Shown here: piece after piece, positions 31,501-46,300 of the stretch
Layout: every line of letters begins with the position of its first letter
Position numbering within the stretch: the stretch's first letter is position 1
Origin: Megachile rotundata
Lineage: Eukaryota; Arthropoda; Insecta; Hymenoptera; Megachilidae
Assembly (NCBI RefSeq): GCF_050947335.1
Contig: NW_027474081.1
Span: 1 to 64,000, forward strand
DNA length: 64,000 nucleotides
Reading direction: 5' to 3'
The notes under the pieces: model-generated
The model's database searches: none
The model's input: only the letters and a program-made list of their open reading frames with translations
Told to the model about the DNA's origin: nothing
Position numbers and translations under genes: made by a program

Positions 31501-32523
31501 GCAGATATGATCGATAGAACGAGAATTACTATACTCACTACTCTTAGTATTATCAATCTAACTCATATTATTAGCCATATTATGGTCATATTATCGATAG
31601 AACGACAATTACTATACTTATTACTGTTATTATTATGAATCTAACTCATATTATTAACCATATTATGCAGATATGATCGACAGGACTACAATTACTATAC
31701 TCATTACTCTTATTGTTATCTATCTAACTCATATTATTAGCCATATTATGCTTATATGATCGATAGAACTACAATTACTATACTTATTACTCTTATTATT
31801 ATCAATCCAACTCATATTATTAGCCATATTATGCTTATATGATCGATAGAACGAGAATTACTATACTCACTACCCTTAGAATTATCAATCTAACTCATAT
31901 TATTAGCCATATTATGCTTATATTATCGATAGAACGACTATTACTATACTTATTACTCTTATTATTATCAATCTAACTCATATTATTAGCCATATTATGG
32001 TTAAATGATCGATAGAACGACAATTACTATACTTATTACTCTTATTATTATCAATCTAACTCGTATTATTAGCCATATTATGCTTATATGATCGATAGAA
32101 CGACAAATACTATACTTACTACTCTTATTATTATCAATCTAACTCATATTATTAGCCATATTATGCTTATATGATCGATAGAACGACAATTGCTATACTT
32201 ATTACTCTTATAATTATCAATCTAACTCATATTATTAGCCATATTATGGTTAAATGATCGATAGAACGACAATTACTATACTTATTACTCTTATTATTAT
32301 CAATCTAACTCGTATTATTAGCCATATTATGCTTATATGATCGATAGAACGACAAATACTATACTTACTACTCTTATTATTATCAATCTAACTCATATTA
32401 TTAGCCATATTATGCTTATATGATCGATAGAACGACAATTACTATACTCACTACTCTTAGTATTTTCAATTTAACTCATATTATTAGCCATATTATTATT
32501 ATATGATCGATAGAACGAGAATT
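27876..32523 (+). repeat. 62-monomer higher-order unit, copy A, shortened to 56 monomers
   Basis: This block and the next form a tandem pair. Before 28504 the matching offset is 4648 bp (56 monomers). After it, the offset is 5146 bp (62 monomers). Shared private marks include CTAACGCATATTATTAACC near 30645, GGTCATATTATCG near 31583, CGACAGGAC near 31679, TATTGTTATC near 31712 and TTTTCAATTTAACTC near 32463. The copy ends near 32523, where AATTACTATAC here is replaced by AATTACTCTAC in copy B. Confidence 0.78.
28490..28530 (+). other. Junction of an in-register 498-bp (six-monomer) deletion
   Basis: Here the monomer ending TTAACCATATTATG passes directly into GCTTATATG and GACAGTTAC. In copy B (33150-33660) and in the block near 22360-22870, six further monomers lie between these, including the diagnostic CTAAGTCATACTG form (22511 and 33301). 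The junction falls inside sequence common to both partners, and the 83-bp phase is kept. Confidence 0.8.
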
Positions 32524-35500
32524 ACTATACTCACTACTCTTAGTATTATCAATCTAACGCATATTATTAGCCATATTATGCTTATATTATCGATAGAACG
32601 ACAAATACTATACTTATTACTCTTATTATTATCAATCTAACTCATATTATTAGCCATATTATGGTTAAATGATCGATAGAACGACAATTACTATACTTAT
32701 TACTCTTATTATTATCAATCTAACTCGTATTATTAGCCATATTATGCTTATATGATCGATAGAACGACAATTACTGTACTCACTACTCTTAGTATTATCA
32801 ATCTAACTCATATTATTAGCCATATTATGCTTATATTATCGATAGAACGACAATTACTGTACTTATTACTGCTATTATTATCAATCTAACTCATATTATT
32901 AGCCATATTATGCTTATATGATCGATGGAATGAGAATTACTGTACTCACTACTCTTAGTATTATCACTCTAACTCATATTATTAGCCATATTATGCTTAT
33001 ATGATCGATAGAACGACAATTACTATACTTATTACTCTTATTATTATGAATCTAACTCATGTTATTAGCCATATTGTGCTAATATGAGCGATAGAACGAC
33101 AATTACTATATTTATTACACTCACTATTATCAATCTAACTCATATTATTAACCATATTATGCAGATATGATCGATAGAACGACAATTACTATACTCATTA
33201 CTCTTATTATTATCAATCCAACTCATGCTATTAGCCATATTATGGTTATATGATCGATATAACGACAATTACTATACTTATTACTCTTATTATTATCAAT
33301 CTAAGTCATACTGTTAACCATATTATGCAGATATGATCGATAGAACGACAATTACTATACTCATTACTCTTATTATTATCAATCTAACTCATATTATTAG
33401 CCATATTGTGCTTATATGATCGATAGAACGACAATTACTATACTTATTACTCTTATTATTATCAATCTAACGCATATTATTAGCCATATTATGCTTATAT
33501 GATCGATAGAACGACAAATACTATACTTATTACTCTTATTATTATCAATCTAACTCATATTATTAACCATATTATGCAGATATGATCGATAGAACGACAA
33601 TTACTATACTTATTACTCTTATTATTATCATTCTAACTCATATTATTAACCATATTATGCTTATATGATCGATAGAACGACAGTTACTATACTTATTACT
33701 CTTATTATTATCAATCTAACTCGTATTATTAGCCATATTATGCTTAAATGATCGATAGAACGACAATTACTATACTTATTACTGTTATTATTATGAATCC
33801 AACTCATAATATTAACCATATTATGCAGATATGATCGATAGAACTACAATTACTATACTCATTACTCTTATTATTATCTATCTAACTCATATTATTAGCC
33901 ATATTATGCTTATATGATCGATAGAATGAGAATTTCTATACTCACTACTCTTAGTATTATCAATCTAACGCATATTATTAGCCATATTATGCTTATATTA
34001 TCGATAGAACGACAAATACTATACTTATTACTCTTATTATTATCAATATAACTCATATTATTAGCCATATTATGGTTAAATGATCGATAGAACGACAATT
34101 ACTATACTTATTACTCTTATTATTATCAATCTAACTCGCATTATTAGCCATATTATGCTTATATGATCGATAGAGCGACAATTACTGTACTCACTACTCT
34201 TAGTATTATCAATCTAACTCATATTATTAGCCATATTATGCTTATATTATCGATAGAACGACAATTACTGTACTTATTACTGCTATTATTATCAATCTAA
34301 CTCATATTATTAGCCATATTATGCTTATATGATCGATGGAATGAGAATTACTGTACTCACTACTCTTAGTATTATCACTCTAACTCATATTATTAGCCAT
34401 ATTATGCTTATATGATCGATAGAACGACAATTACTATACTTATTACTCTTATTATTATGAATCTAACTCATGTTATTAGCCATATTGTGCTAATATGAAC
34501 GATAGAACGACAATTACTATATTTATTACACTCACTATTATCAATCTAACTCATATTATTAACCATATTATGCAGATATGATCGATAGAACGACAATTAC
34601 TATACTCATTACTCTTATTATTATCAATCCAACTCATGCTATTAGCCATATTATGGTTATATGATCGATATAACGACAATTACTATACTTATTACTCTTA
34701 TTATTATCAATCTAACTCATACTGTTAACCATATTATGCAGATATGATCGATAGAACGACAATTACTATACTCATTACTCTTATTATTATCAATCTAACT
34801 CATATTATTAGCCATATTGTGCTTATATGATCGATAGAACGACAATTACTATACTTATTACTCTTATTATTATCAATCTAACTCGTATTATTAGCCATAT
34901 TATGCTTATATGATCGATAGAACGACAAATACTATACTTATTACTCTTATTATTATCAATATAACTCATATTATTAACCATATTATGCTAATATGATCGA
35001 CAGAACGACAATTACTATACTTATTACACTCACTATTATCAATCTAACTCATATTATTGACCATATTATGCAGATATGATCGATAGCACGACATCTACTA
35101 TACTTATTACTCTTATTATTATCAACCTAACTCATATTATTAGCCATATTATGCTTATATGATCGATAGAACGACAATTACTATACTTATTATTCTTATT
35201 TTTATCAACCCAACTCATATTATTCGCCATATTATGCTTAAATGATCGATAGAACGACAATTACTATACTTATTACTCTTATTATTATGAATCTTACTCA
35301 TATTATTAGCCATATTATGCTTATATGATCGATAGAACTACAATTACTATACTCATTACTCTTATTATTATCAATCCAACTCATATTATTACCCATATTA
35401 TGCTGATATGATCGATAGAACGACATTCACTATACTTATTACACTCACTATTATCAATCTAACTCATATTATTAACCATATTATGCAGATATGATCGATA

Positions 35501-37669
35501 GAACGACAATTACTATACTTATTACTCTTATTATTATCATTCTAACTCATATTATTAACCATATTATGCTTATATGATCGATAGAACGACAGTTACTATA
35601 CTTATTATTCTTAGTTTTATCAACCCAACTCATATTATTCGCCATATTATGCTTAAATGACCGATAGAACGACAATTACTATACTTATTACTCTTATTAT
35701 TATCAATCTAACTCATATTATTAGCCATATTATGCTTAAATGATCGATAGAACGACAATTACTATACTTGTTACTGTTATTATTATGAATCTAACGCATA
35801 TTATTAACCATATTATGCAGATATGATCGATAGAACTACAATTACTATACTCATTACTCTTATTATTATCTATCTAACTCATATTATTAGCCATATTATG
35901 CTTATATGATCGATCGAATGAGAATTACTATACTCACTACTCTTAGTATTATCAATCTAACTCATATTATTAGCCATATTATGCTTATATGATCGATAGA
36001 ACGACAATTACTATACTTATTACTCTTAGTATTATCAATCTAACTCATATTATTAGCCATATTATGGTTATATTATCGATAGAACGACAATTACTATACT
36101 TATTACTCTTATTATTATCAATCTAACTCATATTATTAGCCATATTATGCTTAAATGACCGATAGAACGACAATTACTATACTTATTACTCTTATTATTA
36201 AGAATCTAACTCATATTATTAGCCATATTATGCTTATATTATCGATAGAACGACAATTACTATACTTATTACTGTTATTATTATCAATCTAACTCATATT
36301 ATTAGCCATATTATGCTTATATGATCGATAGAATGAGAATTACTATACTCACTACTCTTAGTATTATCACTCTAACTCATATTATTAGCCTTATTATGCT
36401 TATATGATCGATAGGACGACAATTACTGTACTTATTACTCTTATTATTATCAATCTAACTCATATTATTAGCCATATTATGCTTATATGATCGATAGAAC
36501 GAGAATTACTATACTCACTACTCTTAGTATTATCAATCTAACTCATATTATTAGCCATATTATGGATATATTATCGATAGAACGACAATTACTATACTTA
36601 TTACTGTTATTATTATGAATCTAACTCATATTATTAACCATATTATGCAGATATGATCGATAGAACGAGAATTACTATACTCACTACTCTTAGTATTATC
36701 AATCTAACTCATATTATTAGCCATATTATGGTCATATTATCGATAGAACGACAATTACTATACTTATTACTGTTATTATTATGAATCTAACTCATATTAT
36801 TAACCATATTATGCAGATATGATCGACAGGACTACAATTACTATACTCATTACTCTTATTGTTATCTATCTAACTCATATTATTAGCCATATTATGCTTA
36901 TATGATCGATAGAACTACAATTACTATACTTATTACTCTTATTATTATCAATCCAACTCATATTATTAGCCATATTATGCTTATATGATCGATAGAACGA
37001 GAATTACTATACTCACTACCCTTAGAATTATCAATCTAACTCATATTATTAGCCATATTATGCTTATATTATCGATAGAACGACTATTACTATACTTATT
37101 ACTCTTATTATTATCAATCTAACTCATATTATTAGCCATATTATGGTTAAATGATCGATAGAACGACAATTACTATACTTATTACTCTTATTATTATCAA
37201 TCTAACTCGTATTATTAGCCATATTATGCTTATATGATCGATAGAACGACAAATACTATACTTACTACTCTTATTATTATCAATCTAACTCATATTATTA
37301 GCCATATTATGCTTATATGATCGATAGAACGACAATTGCTATACTTATTACTCTTATAATTATCAATCTAACTCATATTATTAGCCATATTATGGTTAAA
37401 TGATCGATAGAACGACAATTACTATACTTATTACTCTTATTATTATCAATCTAACTCGTATTATTAGCCATATTATGCTTATATGATCGATAGAACGACA
37501 AATACTATACTTACTACTCTTATTATTATCAATCTAACTCATATTATTAGCCATATTATGCTTATATGATCGATAGAACGACAATTACTATACTCACTAC
37601 TCTTAGTATTTTCAATTTAACTCATATTATTAGCCATATTATTATTATATGATCGATAGAACGAGAATT
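32524..37669 (+). repeat. 62-monomer higher-order unit, copy B
   Basis: This is the full-length partner of copy A. Paired marks at +5146 bp include GACAGAACG after GCTAATAT (GATC at 29849 and 34995), CTTGTTACTG near 30621 and 35767, GGTCATATTATCG near 31583 and 36729, and TTTTCAATTTAACTC near 32463 and 37609. A substitution to GGATATATTATCG near 36562 is private to this copy. At the right end the sequence enters the CTCTACTCACT module shared with 4.8 and 11.0 kb. Confidence 0.8.
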
Positions 37670-40316
37670 ACTCTACTCACTACTCTTAGTATTATCAATC
37701 TAACTCATATTATTAGCCATATTATGCTTATATTATCGATAGGACGACTATTACTATACTTATTACTCTTATTATTATCAATCTAACTCATATTATTAGC
37801 CATATTATGGTTAAATGATCGATAGAACGACAATTACTATACTTATTACTCTTATTATTATCAATCTAACTCGTATTATTAGCCATATTATGCTTATATG
37901 ATCGATAGAACGACAAATACTATACTTACTACTCTTATTATTATCAATCTAACTCATATTATTAGCCATATTATGCTTATATGATCGATAGAACGACAAT
38001 TGCTATACTTATTACTCTTATTATTATCAATCTAACTCATATTATTAGCCATATTATGGTTAAATGATCGATAGAACGACAATTACTATACTTATTACTC
38101 TTATTATTATCAATCTAACTCGTATTATTAGCCATATTATGCTTATATGATCGATAGAACTACAATTACTATACTCATTACTCTTATTATTATCTATCTA
38201 ACTCATATTATTAGCCATATTATGCTTATATGATCGATAGAATGAGAATTACTATACTCACTACTCTTAGTATTATCAATCTAACGCATATTATTAGCCA
38301 TATTATGCTTATATTATCGATAGAACGACAAATACTATACTTATTACTCTTATTATTATCAATCTAACTCATATTATTAGCCAAATTATGGTTAAATGAT
38401 CGATAGAACGACAATTACTATACTTATTACTCTTATTATTATCAATCTAACTCGTATTATTAGCCATATTATGCTTATATGATCGATAGAACGACAATTA
38501 CTGTACTCACTACTCTTAGTATTATCAATCTAACTCATATTATTAGCCATATTATGCTTATATTATCGATAGAACGACAATTACTGTACTTATTACTGCT
38601 ATTATTATCAATCTAACTCATATTATTAGCCATATTATGCTTATATGATCGATGGAATGAGAATTACTGTACTCACTACTCTTAGTATTATCACTCTAAC
38701 TCATATTATTAGCCATATTATGCTTATATGATCGATAGAACGACAATTACTATACTTATTACTGTTATTATTATGAATCTAACTCATATTATTAACCATA
38801 TTATGCAGATATGATCGATAGGACTACAATTACTATACTCATTACTCTTATTATTATCTATCTAACTCATATTATTAGCCATATTATGCTTATATGATCG
38901 ATAGAACTACAATTACTATACTTATTACTCTAATTATTATCAATCCAACTCATATTATTAGCCATATTATGCTTATATGATCGATAGAACGACAAATACT
39001 ATACTTATTACTCTTATTATTATCAATCTAACTCATATTATTAACCATATTATGCTAATATGATCGACAGAACGACAATTACTATACTTATTACACTCAC
39101 TATTATCAATCTAACTCATATTATTAACCATATTATGCAGATATGATCGATAGCGCGACATCTACTATACTTATTACTCTTATTATTATCAACCTAACTC
39201 ATATTATTAGCCATATTATGCTTATATGATCGATAGAACGACAGTTACTATACTTATTATTCTTAGTTTTATCAACCCAACTCATATTATTCGCCATATT
39301 ATGCTTAAATGACCGATAGAACGACAATTACTATACTTATTACTCTTATTATTATCAATCTAACTCATATTATTAGCCATATTATGCTTAAATGATCCAT
39401 AGAACGACAACTGCTATACTTATTACTGTTATTATTATGAATCTAACTCATATTATTAACCATATTATGCAGATATGATCGATAGAACTACAATTACTAT
39501 ACTTATTACTCTTATTATTATCAATCCAACTCATATTATTAGCCATATTATGCTTATATGATCGATAGAACGAGAATTACTATACTCACTACCCTTAGTA
39601 TTATCAATCTAACTCATATTATTAGCCATATTATGCTTATATGATCGATAGAATGAGAATTACTATACTCACTACTCTTAGTATTATCACTCTAACTCAT
39701 ATTATTAGCCTTATTATGCTTATATGATCGATAGGACGACAATTACTGTACTTATTACTCTTATTATTATCAATCTAACTCATATTATTAGCCATATTAT
39801 GCTTATATGATCGATAGAACGAGAATTACTATACTCACTACTCTTAGTATTATCAATCTAACTCATATTATTAGCCATATTATGGTTATATTATCGATAG
39901 AACGACAATTACTATACTTATTACTGTTATTATATGAATCTAACTCATATTATTAACCATATTATGCAGATATGATCGATAGAACGAGAATTACTATACT
40001 CACTACTCTTAGTATTATCAATCTAACTCATATTATTAGCCATATTATGGTTATATTATCGATAGAACGACAATTACTATACTTATTACTGTTATTATTA
40101 TGAATCTAACTCATATTATTAACCATATTATGCAGATATGATCGATAGGACTACAATTACTATACTTATTACTCTTATTATTATCAATCTAACGCATATT
40201 ATTAGCCATATTATGCTTATATGATCGATAGAACGACAAATACTATACTTATTACTCTTATTATTATCAATCTAACTCATATTATTAACCATATTATGCA
40301 GATATGATCGATAGAA
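37670..40316 (+). repeat. Mosaic satellite block between two higher-order families
   Basis: The first kilobase repeats the order found at 4.8-5.9 kb and 11.0-12.1 kb, including GATAGGACGAC and the GATGGAATGAG monomer at 38647. Near 38760 it switches to the GGACTACAATTAC block seen at 8.6-9.1 kb and 42.4-42.9 kb. From about 39400 it follows 15.4 kb. Private changes include CCAAATTATGG near 38382 and GATCCATAG near 39395, which breaks the ATCGAT site. The block appears to be stitched together by exchanges between distant copies. Confidence 0.65.
39928..39936 (+). other. 1-bp deletion in a GTTATTATTATGAATC monomer
   Basis: The sequence reads GTTATTATATGAATC, one base shorter than its neighbour near 40090. 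Register downstream is one base less until about 59338, which matches all the offsets I measured between 41 and 59 kb. Confidence 0.88.
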
Positions 40317-42889
40317 CGACAATTACTATACTTATTACTCTTATTATTATCATTCTAACTCATATTATTAACCATATTATGCTTATATGATCGATAGAAC
40401 GACAGTTACTATACTTATTACTCTTATTATTATCAATCTAACTCATATTATTAGCCATATTATGCTTAAATGATCGATAGAACGACAATTACTATACTTG
40501 TTACTGTTATTATTATGAATCTAACTCATATTATTAACCATATTATGCAGATATGACCGATAGAACTACAATTACTATACTCATTACTCTTATTATTATC
40601 TATCTAACTCATATTATTAGCCATATTATGCTTATATGATCGATCGAATGAGAATTACTATACTCACTACTCTTAGTATTATCAATCTAACTCATATTAT
40701 TAGCCATATTATGCTTATTTGATCGATAGAACGACAATTACTATACTTATTACTCTTAGTATTATCAATCTAACTCATATTATTAGCCATATTATGCTTA
40801 TATTATCGATAGAACGACAATTACTATACTTATTACTCTTATTATTATCAATCTAACTCATATTATTAGCCATATTATGGTTAAATGATCGATAGAACGA
40901 CAATTACTATACTTATTACTCTTATTATTATCAATCTAACTCGTATTATTAGCCATATTATGATTATATGATCGATAGAACGAGAATTACTATACTCACT
41001 ACTCTTGGTATTATCAATCTAACTCATATTATTAGCCATATTATGCTTATATTATCGATAGAACGACAATTACTATACTTATTACTGTTATTATTATCAA
41101 TCTGACTCATATTATTAGCCATATTATGCTTATATTATCGATAGAACGACAATTACTATACTTATTACTGTTATTATTATCAATCTAACTAATATTATTA
41201 GCCATATTATGGTTAAATGATCGATAGAACGACAATCACTATACTTATTACTCTTATTATTATCAATCTAACTCGTATTATTAGCCATATTATGCTTATA
41301 TGATCGATAGAACGACAAATACTATACTTACTACTCTTATTATTATCAATCTAACTCATATTATTAGCCATATTATGCTTATATGATCGATCGAATGAGA
41401 ATTACTATACTCACTACTCTTAGTATTATCAATCTAACTCATATTATTAGCCATATTATGCTTATTTGATCGATAGAACGACAATTACTATACTTATTAC
41501 TCTTAGTATTATCAATCTAACTCATATTATTAGCCATATTATGCTTATATTATCGATAGAACGACAATTACTATACTTATTACTCTTATTATTATCAATC
41601 TAACTCATATTATTAGCCATATTGTGCTTATATGAGCGATAGAACGACAATTACTATATTTATTGCACTCACTATTATCAATCTCACTCACATTATTAGC
41701 CATATTATGCTTATATGATCGATAGTACGACAATTACTATACTCATTACTCTTATTATTATCAATCTAACTCATGCTATTAGCCATATTATGGTTATATG
41801 ATCGATATAACGACAATTACTATACTTATTACTCTTATTATTATCAATCTCTCTCATATTATTAGCCATATTGTGCTTATATGATCGATAGAACGACAAT
41901 TACTATACTTATTACTCTTATTATTATAAATCTAACTCATATTATTAGCCATATTATGCTTATATGATCGATAGAATGAGAATTACTATACTCACTACTC
42001 TTAGTATTATCACTCTAACTCATATTATTAGCCTTATTATGCTTATATGATCGATAGAACGACAATTACTATACTTATTACACTCACTAATATCAATCTA
42101 ACTCATATTATTAGCCATATTATGGTTATATTATCGATAGAACGTCAATTACTATACTTATTACTGTTATTATTATGAATCTAACTCATATTATTAACCA
42201 TATTATGCAGATATGATCGATAGAACGAGAATTACTATACTCACTACTCTTAGTATTATCAATCTAACTCATATTATTAGCCATATTATGGTTATATTAT
42301 CGACAGAACGACAATTACTATACTTATTACTGTTATTATTATGAATCTAACTCATATTATTAACCATATTATGCAGATATGATCGATAGGACTACAATTA
42401 CTATACTCATTACTCTTATTATTATCTATCTAACTCATATTATTAGCCATATTATGCTTATATGATCGATAGAACTACAATTACTATACTTATTACTCTA
42501 ATTATTATCAATCCAACTCATATTATTAGCCATATTATGCTTATATGATCGATAGAACGACAAATACTATACTTATTACTCTTATTATTATCAATCTAAC
42601 TCATATTATTAACCATATTATGCTAATATGATCGACAGAACGACAATTACTATACTTATTACACTCACTATTATCAATCTAACTCATATTATTAACCATA
42701 TTATGCAGATATGATCGATAGCGCGACATCTACTATACTTATTACTCTTATTATTATCAACCTAACTCATATTATTAGCCATATTATGCTTATATGATCG
42801 ATAGAACGACAGTTACTATACTTATTATTCTTAGTTTTATCAACCCAACTCATATTATTCGCCATATTATGCTTAAATGACCGATAGAA
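40317..42889 (+). repeat. 31/32-monomer higher-order unit, copy 1
   Basis: This is the first of three units at about 2.6 kb spacing. Marks shared with copy 2 at 2656 bp (32 monomers) include CTCTTGGTATTATC (TTGG at 41005 and 43661) and TTATTTGATCG (GATC at 41468 and 44124). Near its left end the offset is 31 monomers, because this copy lacks one CTTAGTTTTATC/TTAAATGACCG monomer that copy 2 has. The part from 41.6 kb on is the same block that ends the 75-monomer units at 7.9-9.1 kb and 14.1-15.4 kb. Confidence 0.78.
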
Positions 42890-45575
42890 CGACAATTACT
42901 ATACTTATTACTCTTATTATTATCATTCTAACTCATATTATTAACCATATTATGCTTATATGATCGATAGAACGACAGTTACTATACTTATTATTCTTAG
43001 TTTTATCAACCCAACTCATATTATTCGCCATATTATGCTTAAATGACCGATAGAACGACAATTACTATACTTATTACTCTTATTATTATCAATCTAACTC
43101 ATATTATTAGCCATATTATGCTTAAATGATCGATAGAACGACAATTACTATACTTGTTACTGTTATTATTATGAATCTAACTCATATTATTAACCATATT
43201 ATGCAGATATGACCGATAGAACTACAATTACTATACTCATTACTCTTATTATTATCTATCTAACTCATATTATTAGCCATATTATGCTTATATGATCGAT
43301 CGAATGAGAATTACTATACTCACTACTCTTAGTATTATCAATCTAACTCATATTATTAGCCATATTATGCTTATTTGATCGATAGAACGACAATTACTAT
43401 ACTTATTACTCTTAGTATTATCAATCTAACTCATATTATTAGCCATATTATGCTTATATTATCGATAGAACGACAATTACTATACTTATTACTCTTATTA
43501 TTATCAATCTAACTCATATTATTAGCCATATTATGGTTAAATGATCGATAGAACGACAATTACTATACTTATTACTCTTATTATTATCAATCTAACTCGT
43601 ATTATTAGCCATATTATGATTATATGATCGATAGAACGAGAATTACTATACTCACTACTCTTGGTATTATCAATCTAACTCATATTATTAGCCATATTAT
43701 GCTTATATTATCGATAGAACGACAATTACTATACTTATTACTGTTATTATTATCAATCTGACTCATATTATTAGCCATATTATGCTTATATTATCGATAG
43801 AACGACAATTACTATACTTATTACTGTTATTATTATCAATCTAACTAATATTATTAGCCATATTATGGTTAAATGATCGATAGAACGACAATTACTATAC
43901 TTATTACTCTTATTATTATCAATCTAACTCGTATTATTAGCCATATTATGCTTATATGATCGATAGAACGACAAATACTATACTTACTACTCTTATTATT
44001 ATCAATCTAACTCATATTATTAGCCATATTATGCTTATATGATCGATCGAATGAGAATTACTATACTCACTACTCTTAGTATTATCAATCTAACTCATAT
44101 TATTAGCCATATTATGCTTATTTGATCGATAGAACGACAATTACTATACTTATTACTCTTAGTATTATCAATCTAACTCATATTATTAGCCATATTATGC
44201 TTATATTATCGATAGAACGACAATTACTATACTTATTACTCTTATTATTATCAATCTAACTCATATTATTAGCCATATTGTGCTTATATGAGCGATAGAA
44301 CGACAATTACTATATTTATTGCACTCACTATTATCAATCTCACTCACATTATTAGCCATATTATGCTTATATGATCGATAGTACGACAATTACTATACTC
44401 ATTACTCTTATTATTATCAATCTAACTCATGCTATTAGCCATATTATGGTTATATGATCGATATAACGACAATTACTATACTTATTACTCTTATTATTAT
44501 CAATCTAACTCATATTATTAGCCATATTGTGCTTATATGATCGATAGAACGACAATTACTATACTTATTACTCTTATTATTATAAATCTAACTCATATTA
44601 TTAGCCATATTATGCTTATATGATCGATAGAATGAGAATTACTATACTCACTACTCTTAGTATTATCACTCTAACTCATATTATTAGCCTTATTATGCTT
44701 ATATGATCGATAGAACGACAATTACTATACTTATTACACTCACTAATATCAATCTAACTCATATTATTAGCCATATTATGGTTATATTATCGATAGAACG
44801 TCAATTACTATACTTATTACTGTTATTATTATGAATCTAACTCATATTATTAACCATATTATGCAGATATGATCGATAGAACGAGAATTACTATACTCAC
44901 TACTCTTAGTATTATCAATCTAACTCATATTATTAGCCATATTATGGTTATATTATCGACAGAACGACAATTACTATACTTATTACTGTTATTATTATGA
45001 ATCTAACTCATATTATTAACCATATTATGCAGATATGATCGATAGGACTACAATTACTATACTCATTACTCTTATTATTATCTATCTAACTCATATTATT
45101 AGCCATATTATGCTTATATGATCGATAGAACTACAATTACTATACTTATTACTCTAATTATTATCAATCCAACTCATATTATTAGCCATATTATGCTTAT
45201 ATGATCGATAGAACGACAAATACTATACTTATTACTCTTATTATTATCAATCTAACTCATATTATTAACCATATTATGCTAATATGATCGACAGAACGAC
45301 AATTACTATACTTATTACACTCACTATTATCAATCTAACTCATATTATTAACCATATTATGCAGATATGATCGATAGCGCGACATCTACTATACTTATTA
45401 CTCTTATTATTATCAACCTAACTCATATTATTAGCCATATTATGCTTATATGATCGATAGAACGACAGTTACTATACTTATTATTCTTAGTTTTATCAAC
45501 CCAACTCATATTATTCGCCATATTATGCTTAAATGACCGATAGAACGACAATTACTATACTTATTACTCTTATTA
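42890..45575 (+). repeat. 31/32-monomer higher-order unit, copy 2
   Basis: This copy follows copy 1 at 2656 bp for most of its length. It carries CTCTTGGTATTATC at 43659, the AATATTATTAGCC monomer near 43846, TTATTTGATCG near 44119, TCACTCACATT near 44340, and the GCGCGACATC monomer near 45379. It ends near 45575, where the tandem order breaks into a monomer with ATATCATTAGCC. Confidence 0.78.
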
Positions 45576-46300
45576 TTATCAATCTAACTCATATCATTAG
45601 CCATATTATGGTTAAATGATCGATAGAACGACAATTACTATACTTATTACTGTTATTATTATCAATCTGACTCATATTATTAGCCATATTATGCTTATAT
45701 TATCGATAGAACGACAATTACTATACTTATTACTGTTATTATTATCAATCTAACTAATATTATTAGCCATATTATGGTTAAATGATCGATAGAACGACAA
45801 TTACTATACTTATTACTCTTATTATTATGAATCTAACTCATATTATTAGCCATATTATGCAGATATGATCGATAGAACTACAATTACTATACTTATTACT
45901 CTTATTATTATCAATCTAACTCATATTATTAGCCATATTATGCTTATATGATCGATAGAACGACAATTACTATACTCACTACTCTTAGTATTTTCAATCT
46001 AACTCATATTATTAGCCATATTATTATTATATGATCGATAGAACGAGAATTACTCTACTCACTACTCTTAGTATTATCAATCTAACTCATATTATTAGCC
46101 ATATTATGCTTATATTATCGATAGAACGACTATTACTATACTTATTACTCTTATTATTATCAATCTAACTCATATCATTAGCCATATTATGGTTAAATGA
46201 TCGATAGAACGACAATTACTATACTTATTACTCTTATTATTATCAATCTAACTCGTATTATTAGCCATATTATGCTTATATGATCGATAGAACGACAATT
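45576..46300 (+). repeat. Inserted module duplicated at 29-monomer spacing
   Basis: This segment separates copy 2 from copy 3 of the 2.6-kb unit. It contains two monomers with the rare ATATCATTAGCC form (near 45592 and 46173). The second recurs at 48578, exactly 2407 bp (29 monomers) after 46171, together with its neighbours GAACTACAATTAC, TTTTCAATC and the CTCTACTCACT monomer. So a second duplication, out of step with the 2.6-kb one, overlaps it. Confidence 0.65.
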
